Shown one piece after another: positions 39,559-45,980 of a DNA stretch of 64,000 nt; position 1 is the first letter of the stretch, and every line of letters begins with the position of its first letter. Origin of the DNA: Phycisphaerae bacterium (GTDB lineage Bacteria > Planctomycetota > Phycisphaerae > Tepidisphaerales > Tepidisphaeraceae); NCBI GenBank assembly GCA_025924315.1, contig JAICIO010000008.1, positions 22,143 to 86,142 of the forward strand, written 5' to 3'. Below the pieces are notes generated by a model. It saw nothing but the letters and a program-made list of their open reading frames with translations. It ran no database searches and was not told the DNA's origin. The position numbers and the translations under genes are program-made.

Positions 39559-41307
39559 ATGGACGACTCCTCGGATTCACGCATCGAAGAAGCCCCCGCG
39601 CCACAGGACCTGGTCCTTTCGCCAAAGCCCGCTCTCCCAAAACCCTCCCCCGACTCCAGCGAAGCGAACATCAAAGAGACGATCGAATCGATCATCGTCG
39701 CCTTCATTCTCGCGTTCATCTTTCGCGCGTTCGTCGTCGAAGCGTTCGTCATCCCGACCGGCTCAATGGCGCCGACGCTGATGGGCGCGCACATGCGCTT
39801 CCGCTGTCCGGATTGCGGCTACAACTTTGATGTGAACTTTTCGCCCAATTCGGACGCGGATGACATCGTCATTCCGGATCGCGCCATCGACCACACGTAC
39901 TCGATCACCTGCCCCAACTGCGGCTATCACATGCCGCGGCAATCGAGCGATCCGCTCACCAGCGCGACCGCCCCGCCGGTGCATTACGGGGATCGAATTC
40001 TCGTCCTGAAGTATCTCTACCTGCTGCAGGACCCGAAGCGCTGGGACGTGGTCGTCTTCAAATCGCCTTACGATCCGTCGCACTTCGATTATCAGCAGAA
40101 CTACATCAAGCGGCTGATCGGCAAGCCGGGCGAGACGATCATGATTCTCGACGGGGACATCTACGCCGCTCCGCACGACAGCACCAAACTCGAAGACTTC
40201 CACATCCAGACCAAGCCCCGCAAAGCGCAGGACGCGCTGTGGCGAATCGTTTACGACAACGACTTTTACCCGCAGGGAAAATCGCGCGTGGTGATGGCCC
40301 CGGACGGCCGGCCGATCATGCGCGCCGGCGAACCGCTCACCGATCCGCCGTTTAAGCAGCCCTGGACGCCGCAGCAGGGAGAAACCGGCTGGGAGATCCC
40401 ATCGAAAGCGCCCGAAGCCCGCGCATTTCACTTCAACAATCTGAACGGGCATGCCTCGATCTTCTTCGATGCAGGCGCTGATTCGCCGAAAAACGCGCTG
40501 ACCGACTGGCTTGCATACGACGTCACCGCCAACCAGAGCGGCCCGGGCGACACGTACGAGGCCCACAACTTTACTTCCAACACGAACGTCAGCGACCTGA
40601 AGCTGAGCTTTTACTATCAGCGAAAGCAGGGCGACGGCGCGCTCTCGGCGGAGATGAGCAAATACGATGACCGGTTCATCGCGCAGATCGATGGATCGAA
40701 TGTGTCGCTCATTCATCGCTTTCCCAATGGTTCGGAAACGACGATCAAGAGCATTGCGCTGGTGCACGACTGGTCGCGGCCGACGCACGTCGAGATGTTG
40801 AACGTCGATTACCAGTTGACCGTTCGAATCGATGGTCAGGATGTGATCGTCACGAGCCCGAAGGACTATCAACCGAATGTGAAAGCGCGCTTGCGCGATT
40901 ACGAAAGAAACCAGCATCCCCCGCGGCCAAGCGTCCGTATCAACGCTGCGAATCAGGTCGCCGAACTGACGCACATCAGCCTGTGGCGCGACATCTACTA
41001 TCTCAACGGCACGCGCGACAGCGAACAATTCTGGGGAAGCCCCGCGCACTTTCCCGACAACCTGATGACGCTGGGCCCCGACGAATACTTCTGCTGCGGC
41101 GACAACTCCGCCATCAGCATGGACGGACGATATTGGAAGGACGAGATCAATCTCCCCGAAGAAAACCTGAAGGTCGAATCCGGCCGGGTGCCGAGGCGTT
41201 TTCTCCTGGGCAAAGCCTTCTTCGTCTACTGGCCCGCCGGCTACCGCCCCTTCGACCCCTCCCCCGCGATCGTCCCCAACTTCGGCGACATGCGGTTCAT
41301 TCACTGA
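39559..41307 (+). CDS. lepB: Signal peptidase I with zinc-ribbon and large inserts
   Basis: 582 residues from the ATG at 39559 (a TTG at 39547 is four codons upstream); bacterial LepB is normally 180-330. One N-terminal transmembrane helix about 40-58, then the catalytic Ser69 in FVIPTGSMAPTL, followed by a four-cysteine insert FRCPDCGYNFDVNF ... CPNCGYHM that would fold as a zinc ribbon, absent from model signal peptidases. Box C/D region YIKRLIGKPGETIMILDGDI supplies the catalytic Lys near 185. A further long insert (about 220-500) resembles a beta-sandwich. Box E EYFCCGDNSAISMDGRYW is at the end. Cleaves Sec signal peptides at the membrane surface. Confidence 0.93.
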   Translation: MDDSSDSRIEEAPAPQDLVLSPKPALPKPSPDSSEANIKETIESIIVAFILAFIFRAFVVEAFVIPTGSMAPTLMGAHMRFRCPDCGYNFDVNFSPNSDADDIVIPDRAIDHTYSITCPNCGYHMPRQSSDPLTSATAPPVHYGDRILVLKYLYLLQDPKRWDVVVFKSPYDPSHFDYQQNYIKRLIGKPGETIMILDGDIYAAPHDSTKLEDFHIQTKPRKAQDALWRIVYDNDFYPQGKSRVVMAPDGRPIMRAGEPLTDPPFKQPWTPQQGETGWEIPSKAPEARAFHFNNLNGHASIFFDAGADSPKNALTDWLAYDVTANQSGPGDTYEAHNFTSNTNVSDLKLSFYYQRKQGDGALSAEMSKYDDRFIAQIDGSNVSLIHRFPNGSETTIKSIALVHDWSRPTHVEMLNVDYQLTVRIDGQDVIVTSPKDYQPNVKARLRDYERNQHPPRPSVRINAANQVAELTHISLWRDIYYLNGTRDSEQFWGSPAHFPDNLMTLGPDEYFCCGDNSAISMDGRYWKDEINLPEENLKVESGRVPRRFLLGKAFFVYWPAGYRPFDPSPAIVPNFGDMRFIH

Positions 41308-41322
41308 AATGTGTTTACAACA

Positions 41323-41399
41323 TTTAGCCGCGGGGCTTGCCCCGCGCGAGACGTCAGTCGCCGCCGCGGCTCCCGCGCGGGGCAAGCCCCGCGGCTAAA
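41323..41399. repeat. REP/BIME-like pair, TTTAGCCGCGGGGC variant
   Basis: Left arm TTTAGC + CGCGGGGCTTGCCCCGCGCG, right arm inverted ending GCCCCGCGG + CTAAA. Lies in the convergent gap between lepB and the LEP beta-helix gene. It is closest to the 30566 element, whose stem is CGCGAG. Confidence 0.82.
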
Positions 41400-41414
41400 T
41401 AAAGAACATGCTGG

Positions 41415-43625
41415 TCACGCGATCTGCTTCGACCCGATGATCAATCCCGTATCATTGTCGCCCGCGTTCAGCGTCAGATCGATTAGCGTGGTGCTGTACG
41501 TATAACCCGACGGAAACGCGCGGCGAACGTGATACGTTCCGGCGCTCAATCCACCAAAGCTCCAGTTGCCGTTCGCGTCGCTCACCACAGACTTCTCCCC
41601 GCTGTCGAGCTTGCCGTTGTTGTTCGCATCGAGAAACACGGTCTTCCCACTCGTCCTCACGTCGCCCGCATCGAACGCGCCGTTCTTGTTGTTGTCGTTG
41701 AACACGAAACCGGAGATCGAGCCACTGGTCAGCGGCGGCGTGACACCGCTCTCCTTCGTCCCGAAGTTTTTCCCCGTGAGCTGCTGATTCGACGCAAGCG
41801 AAATCGTCCAGCCGTAGTTATTCGCGGGCGTCGTCTGACTCCATCCTGACTGAAGGATCTCGCGGATCTTGTACGACCCCGCCGCGAGATTCGCGAGCAT
41901 GTACGCACCGGTCGAACTTGTGACTGTAGTGATCTCACCCGCATCGAGCTTCGAATTGTTATTGGCGTCGTTGTAGATCGTGATATTCCCGACGCCGATT
42001 TCGTTCGAGTCTTTCACCCCATCGCCGTCGAGATCGTTGAAGACCGTGCCGGAGATCGAGCCGCCCGTCGATGGAGGCGTGACGCCGCTGCTGTGGTCGG
42101 CGAAATTTTTGCCCGTCACCGTTTGATTCGCGCTCAGTGTGATCGTCTGGCCGTAATTATTCGTGGGGCTGACTTGCGTGTAGCCGGACGGAAGGATCTG
42201 GCGGATCTTGTACGAACCGGCGCTCAGGCCGCTGAAAAGGTAATTGCCGCTGGAATCGCTCGTGGTGGTGCGCTCGCCGCTGTCGAGCTTGGAATTGTTG
42301 TTCGCGTCGTTATAGAGCGTAACGCCAGCGATGCCGACTTCGCCGGAATCCTTCTTGCCGTTGCTGTTTGCGTCGCTGAACACGACCCCGCTGATGGAAG
42401 CGAGGTTCGACGCCTGCACTTCGACCGCGCCAATGTCGACGGTTCCGTTGACGACGCGCGTGAGCTCGCGGGCATCTTTCGTCACGCCGCTTGGAATGAG
42501 GGCATTGGAGCCCTTGTCGATCAAAGGGCTGCCCGTTTGCGGCGCCATCGTCTGAACTGCCCCACCGTTGTTGGCCAGCGCGCCAAGTTTTGCATTGAGA
42601 GGAAACGCAACCGAACCGTATTGATCGCTGCTCACCCAACCATTCGCGTCGTTCGCTTTTCCGATGAAGTTGTTGCCTTGAGAGAAGACCTGGATGGGCT
42701 TGTCGCCGCCTTCGACATACTCGATTAACCCGCCCACGTCCGGACCGACAACCGCGATGTTCCCGGCAATCACCGTGTTACCGATGTTCGCAGTATAGAT
42801 GTAAAGGCCGGTGACCAGCAGCCCACCGCCGTGTCCCGACGCGCTGTTTCCATAGATCGTCGAATCGTAAAGGTTCAGCGTCACGTATTGCGCCGAATAC
42901 ATCGCGATACCACCGCCGTTGGTCGCAGTGTTGTTCGCCACCGTGCAGTTCGTCATGTTCGTGGTGGCCTTTTCCACATGCAGACCACCGCCGTATTCGG
43001 CAGAGTTGGCGGACAAGGTGCTGTTTGAGATCGACATCGCTGCAGGGTTATCGATCCCGCCGCCCATATACGCGGCAGAATTCTGCGTGAACGTGTCGTC
43101 CGTCAGAGTGGCCGTGCCATAGTTTGCCAGGCCACCGCCGGTATATGCCTGGTTCTTTGTGAAAGTCGAGTGGCTGATCGTTAAGGTGCCAGAGTTCCTG
43201 AGGCCGCCACCGGAAGCCGACGGACCCGCATTGCCATCCGCGATCGTCAAATTGGAAAAGTTCGCGGTCACGCCCGCGTCGACCTGAAACAGGCGACTGA
43301 GATTGTTCGCGCTGATCTTCACGCCCACCGACGGGCCGATGATCGTCGTCGGTTGCGCGGTGTTCGTCAGTTCGAGTTGCGTCCCGGCGAGCGTGATCGT
43401 CTGCATTGTCGCGAACGCGGAGGCGTCAAACGTGATCGTCGTCGATGAGGTGCTCGAGTTCGCGATTTGCACTGCCTGTCGCAGCGTGGTGTGACCACTG
43501 ACCGGCGTATCGCTGGCCGTGTTCACGACAATGGCGGTCAACAGTCGTCGCGATTCCAGAGGCTCGAGGTGCGTGGAAGTGACCGGAACACACCGAGTCT
43601 CGCGATAACGTCGAACATTCTGCAT
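41415..43625 (-). CDS. LEP-motif beta-helix protein with three SdrD-B domains
   Basis: 736 residues, preceded by GGGGGG 4 bases before the ATG. N-terminal planctomycete LEP motif HLEPLESRRLLT at 20-30, a probable surface-targeting signal. Residues about 35-385 form a right-handed parallel beta-helix with Ser/Asn/Gly ladders (FSNLTIADGNAGPSASGGGL, NSAAYMGGGIDNPAAMSISN) closing with DIGAVEV. Then three SdrD-B-like repeats: ISGVVFSDANSNGKKDSGEV, SGTVFNDLDGDGVKDSNE and SGFVFNDNNKNGAFDAGD, each with NDANNNSKLDSGE-type calcium ligands, joined by GYTQVSPTNNYGQTIT linkers. The enzyme residues of beta-helix lyases are not evident; an adhesin or scaffold is likelier. A CAGACAA inverted repeat lies 80-103 bases upstream. 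Confidence 0.87.
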   Translation of the reverse strand: MQNVRRYRETRCVPVTSTHLEPLESRRLLTAIVVNTASDTPVSGHTTLRQAVQIANSSTSSTTITFDASAFATMQTITLAGTQLELTNTAQPTTIIGPSVGVKISANNLSRLFQVDAGVTANFSNLTIADGNAGPSASGGGLRNSGTLTISHSTFTKNQAYTGGGLANYGTATLTDDTFTQNSAAYMGGGIDNPAAMSISNSTLSANSAEYGGGLHVEKATTNMTNCTVANNTATNGGGIAMYSAQYVTLNLYDSTIYGNSASGHGGGLLVTGLYIYTANIGNTVIAGNIAVVGPDVGGLIEYVEGGDKPIQVFSQGNNFIGKANDANGWVSSDQYGSVAFPLNAKLGALANNGGAVQTMAPQTGSPLIDKGSNALIPSGVTKDARELTRVVNGTVDIGAVEVQASNLASISGVVFSDANSNGKKDSGEVGIAGVTLYNDANNNSKLDSGERTTTSDSSGNYLFSGLSAGSYKIRQILPSGYTQVSPTNNYGQTITLSANQTVTGKNFADHSSGVTPPSTGGSISGTVFNDLDGDGVKDSNEIGVGNITIYNDANNNSKLDAGEITTVTSSTGAYMLANLAAGSYKIREILQSGWSQTTPANNYGWTISLASNQQLTGKNFGTKESGVTPPLTSGSISGFVFNDNNKNGAFDAGDVRTSGKTVFLDANNNGKLDSGEKSVVSDANGNWSFGGLSAGTYHVRRAFPSGYTYSTTLIDLTLNAGDNDTGLIIGSKQIA

Positions 43626-43704
43626 GTTCCCCCCAGCGGGTTACTGAAGATTTGAAGAAAAAGACTACAGCTTCGGGAGAGTAGCGGGCGCAAGGAATGA
43701 GGTC

Positions 43705-43728
43705 CAGACAATTATGCGCGTTTGTCTG
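43705..43728 (-). promoter_or_regulatory. CAGACAA/TTGTCTG inverted repeat upstream of LEP gene
   Basis: CAGACAA and TTGTCTG, seven bases each, separated by 10 bases, 80-103 bases before the start of the beta-helix gene. On the minus strand the spacer contains CATAAT, a fair -10 element, so the repeat could be a transcription-factor site overlapping the promoter. Confidence 0.45.
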
Positions 43729-43793
43729 ATGCGGAACTTATCCTGATTTTGCGACAACCTCCGCGGTGGGTTCGTTTTTTAATTTCGTTCCGC

Positions 43794-43843
43794 CGGTCAA
43801 TGGCGGTAAACGGCGGTCAATCGCGGTCAATCGCGGTTAACCA
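43794..43843. repeat. Five phased 10-bp GGTCAA iterons
   Basis: Consecutive 10-base units CGGTCAATGG, CGGTAAACGG, CGGTCAATCG, CGGTCAATCG, CGGTTAACCA. Period equals one DNA helical turn. The gap is non-coding; an open frame at 43722-44219 crosses it but shows no recognisable protein. Confidence 0.8.
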
Positions 43844-43982
43844 AACACCGGCGTTGGTTCTCCACATCCTCGGTCTCGCGGTGCTGTCGCGGGGCATCAC
43901 GAACCCTTGGTCAGCCGAGCCGACCATGGCGCTGGATCGCGCGAAGAAATATGCGTGGGTTCGTTTTGCGTCGACACTTGAT

Positions 43983-44032
43983 CTGGTCAACAAAGGTCAA
44001 CGTTCGTCAACCTTTGACAACCTGCGTCAACC
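43983..44032. repeat. Second block of five phased 10-bp GTCAAC iterons
   Basis: Units CTGGTCAACA, AAGGTCAACG, TTCGTCAACC, TTTGACAACC and TGCGTCAACC, again exactly 10 bases each and sharing a G-T-C-A-A core with the first block. The lone AAGACGCCAA-type arm at 44051-44075 follows. The region from 43626 to 44084 holds no convincing gene. Confidence 0.78.
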
Positions 44033-44084
44033 AAATCCCTCCTTTCTCCGTTGGCGTCTTGGCAACTTGGCGGTTCACTTCGCC

Positions 44085-44945
44085 CTACTCATCATCCACC
44101 CGCTGATAGCGATAGACCGCGCGGTAGATGCCGGTGATCTGGTCCGACGGGATGATCTGCGGGCGGTACTTTTCGTTGCGGGGTTGGAGGCGGATGACGG
44201 ATTCGCCTTTGTCGGATGATTCGTAGAAGACGCGCTTGAAGGTCGTTCCGCCGTGGTCGAAGCGGATGAAGCAGTCGTCGCCGTTCCGCGCCGCGGCCGC
44301 GGGCGAGAAGATCACGATGTCGCCCTCTTTGTATTTCGGGCTCATGCTGTCGCCGTGCACGCGCGCGGCGAAGGCGTCTTTGTCATCCACGCCGGGACAA
44401 CCGACGTAATCGTCGGCCATGCCTTTAGGATACGAGAGATCGGTGAAGTCTTTCGGATAACCGGCGCTGACGCGATTGATGACCGGCACGGCGCCACTTG
44501 CGATGTGCTCGACGTTCGTGGAATTCTTATCCGCGAGCTCGTGGAGGATGCCGGAGAGGTAGGCATCATCGAGGTCGATGGTGGCAGTGCCTGAGTCACC
44601 TCCAATGCCCGCGGCGGAGCTGCTGGGCTCCCGCGCGTTGAGCTGGCTTCCTTCGCGCCTTCGTGCCTCCGTGCCTTCGTGACTTTTGATCAACTTCTGC
44701 AGCACCGCCCGCACGTCCCGCGGGGTGCGATGCAAATGCGCCTGCGTGAGCAATTCGCCGGAGGCGAACCCCAGCGCCTGCTCCAGCCGCCGGAGCTTTT
44801 CATCGCTCGGCGGATTGGGCACGCGGCTGGTCTCGATCAGCGACAAATAGGGCTTGCTGATGCCGGTTTTGACCGCCAGCTCATCCAGCGTCAACCCCAG
44901 CCGCCGCCGCTGTTTACGAAGTTTTGGTCCCAACGATTCGATCAT
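44085..44945 (-). CDS. XRE HTH + S24 peptidase repressor (LexA/CI-like)
   Basis: 286 residues. Residues 8-65 are an HTH_3 DNA-binding domain (LRKQRRRLGLTLDELAVKTG, ISKPYLSLIETSRVPNPPSD). Residues 155-285 are an S24/LexA autocleavage domain: cleavage site VSAG (Ala161-Gly162), nucleophile Ser200 in VHGDSMSPKYKEGDIV, and the general base Lys237 in TTFKRVFYE. It is therefore expected to self-cleave on RecA activation, like LexA and phage CI. It is a stand-alone regulator, not next to other phage genes. A linker segment (about 85-105, IKSHEGTEARRREGS) is encoded by an intergenic-type repeat. No clear ribosome site. Confidence 0.9.
   Translation of the reverse strand: MIESLGPKLRKQRRRLGLTLDELAVKTGISKPYLSLIETSRVPNPPSDEKLRRLEQALGFASGELLTQAHLHRTPRDVRAVLQKLIKSHEGTEARRREGSQLNAREPSSSAAGIGGDSGTATIDLDDAYLSGILHELADKNSTNVEHIASGAVPVINRVSAGYPKDFTDLSYPKGMADDYVGCPGVDDKDAFAARVHGDSMSPKYKEGDIVIFSPAAAARNGDDCFIRFDHGGTTFKRVFYESSDKGESVIRLQPRNEKYRPQIIPSDQITGIYRAVYRYQRVDDE
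44650..44685. repeat. GCCTTCGTGCCTCCGTGCC-type minisatellite inside the repressor gene
   Basis: Imperfect units (CTTCGCGCCTTCGTGCC, TCCGTGCCTTCGTGACTT) in frame in the S24 repressor, encoding HEGTEARRRE on the minus strand. This type of unit normally occurs between genes in planctomycetes and relatives (general knowledge). It sits in the flexible linker between the two domains. Confidence 0.72.
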
Positions 44946-45232
44946 TCTTTTTCATTGTTGGCTCCGTCCATGGAATGGAACCGGAAGATGCCGTTCTTCC
45001 AGTCAGATGGCGAGAGCCGTCCCTGTAAAAAGATGAATAGCCTTGTTGGAAGCAGAAGGCAAGAAAAATATCGTACAAAACCCTAACTAATGGAATGGCC
45101 CAAGACCAAGTCCCAATGACCAATAGACGCCGGCTCTGAGCGAAAACGAAGAGGCGGATCTCTTCGGTCGTGGACAAAACATCCGCCTCTTCACTCGCGC
45201 TCAAAAGCAGCGTCTCTGAACAATCGCGCGGC
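44946..45232. other. Non-coding gap with a minisatellite fragment
   Basis: No gene seen. At 45092-45127 lies one unit of an AATGGCCCAAGACCAAGTCC plus CAATGACCAATAG-type repeat, again a common intergenic family. The minus-strand open frame here translates the repeat (LLVIGTWSWAI) and is not a gene. The remaining sequence upstream of the repressor may hold its promoter, but no -35/-10 pair stands out. Confidence 0.45.
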
Positions 45233-45574
45233 TTAACCAACCAAGCGCTTCATGAAGTGTTTGGGATCGCGCTCCACTTGCTCAAGCAGGCGACACGCGA
45301 GTGGATGAGGCTTGCGAATTCCTTGTTCCCACCCTTCCACGAGCACGCGTGACACGCCGACCATTTCGGCGAATACGCCCTGGCTGACGCGCATCTTTCC
45401 GCGCAACTCGCGAACGGCTTTCGGAGAGAACTTCTTCGGGGCTGGAATCTTCACCACTCGGGTGGTCAGTTGGGTCTCAATCGGCTGTCCGCTCGAAAGC
45501 GCACCGTGCACCTCTTCCAGCGCGGCCTTGATTCGATCCGCGACACGAGGTGTCTTTGTCTGTTTCCGATTCAT
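45233..45574 (-). CDS. HigA-like XRE antitoxin
   Basis: 113 residues from the ATG at 45574 (GGGG 5 bases upstream; an ATG at 45589 is also in frame). Charged, Lys-rich N-terminal part (about 1-50), then an HTH_3 domain: FSPKAVRELRGKMRVSQGVF and AEMVGVSRVLVEGWEQGIRK-PHPLACRLLEQ, the pattern of HigA/YgiT/XRE-type antitoxins (PHPLACRLLEQVERDP is typical of HigA tails). The order toxin first, antitoxin second, is that of higBA. A palindromic operator lies in the promoter of the toxin gene. The partner toxin appears frameshifted. Confidence 0.85.
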   Translation of the reverse strand: MNRKQTKTPRVADRIKAALEEVHGALSSGQPIETQLTTRVVKIPAPKKFSPKAVRELRGKMRVSQGVFAEMVGVSRVLVEGWEQGIRKPHPLACRLLEQVERDPKHFMKRLVG

Positions 45575-45595
45575 GGTTGCCCCACGCATTTAGCT

Positions 45596-45942
45596 TTAGC
45601 CAACGACAGGCGGCAAAAGATTTTCAATCTTCTTAATCCACCGAGCGAACTCACTGATCTCCGCCTGTGTCAGGTTCGCTTTTTCGTTCTTTCCGAACGC
45701 TGTCAGCAGGATTGTCCACTTGTGACTGACGAAGTATAGATACCCAACCCGGGCGGACCCACTCTTTCCACGGCCGGGCATGGCAAAGCGAATTTTTCGG
45801 AGCCCTCCGGTTCCTTTTATCAGTTTTCCCGCACGGGATTTTGCATGATCTGCAACTCCAACTGGCGAAGTTCATCGTCACCCAGGCCAAGACGTTTCCA
45901 ATCAGACAGAAATACGCGCGTCTGAAGAAACGTCATTTCCAT
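45596..45942 (-). pseudogene. HigB/RelE-like toxin, frame broken by a -1 shift
   Basis: Frame A from the ATG at 45942 reads MEMTFLQTRVFLSDWKRLGL-GDDELRQLELQIMQNP and stops at 45820. The rest of the toxin continues one frame back: GKLIKGTGGLRKIRFAMPGR-GK, YLYFVSHKWTILLTAFGKNE and KANLTQAEISEFARWIKKIE, ending at 45596. Both parts match the RelE/ParE-type HigB toxin (GTGGLRKIRFA and PGRGK are diagnostic), and joined they give the family's usual length of about 115. The length 347 is not a multiple of three, as expected. A G-G-G-A-A-A-A-C run lies at the shift (45830-45823). Either the gene is dead, or it uses programmed frameshifting, or the sequence has an error. Confidence 0.75.
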
Positions 45943-45951
45943 CTGCAATCC

Positions 45952-45980
45952 ATTCTATCCTACAATGTAGGACTATTCAA
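45952..45980 (-). promoter_or_regulatory. Toxin-antitoxin promoter with palindromic operator in the spacer
   Basis: On the minus strand: -35 TTGAAT (45980-45975), spacer of 17 bases, -10 TAGAAT (45957-45952). The spacer holds a perfect 7-1-7 palindrome, TCCTACA-A-TGTAGGA on the plus strand (45958-45972), an expected binding site for the HigA antitoxin, giving negative autoregulation. The transcript would start within a few bases of the toxin ATG at 45942, so it is almost leaderless. It overlaps the end of the giant downstream-of-promoter gene at 45977. Confidence 0.7.

Noticed and set aside
39763..41385. 540-codon minus-strand open frame opposite lepB
   Set aside because: Antisense shadow of the signal peptidase gene; it also runs through the REP element.
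43794..44032. Possible CRISPR array
   Set aside because: Units are 10 bases, contiguous, without unique spacers or cas genes.
43722..44219. 165-codon plus-strand frame in the iteron region
   Set aside because: It translates the 10-bp tandem units and enters the repressor gene antisense; no ribosome site or family.
44914..45240. 108-codon minus-strand frame between antitoxin and repressor
   Set aside because: It consists partly of a translated minisatellite (SRRLLVIGTWSWAI) and overlaps the repressor start in another frame.
44085..45942. Prophage remnant suggested by an S24 repressor and nearby toxin-antitoxin genes
   Set aside because: No integrase, terminase, capsid or attachment site is seen; neighbours are ordinary chromosomal genes.
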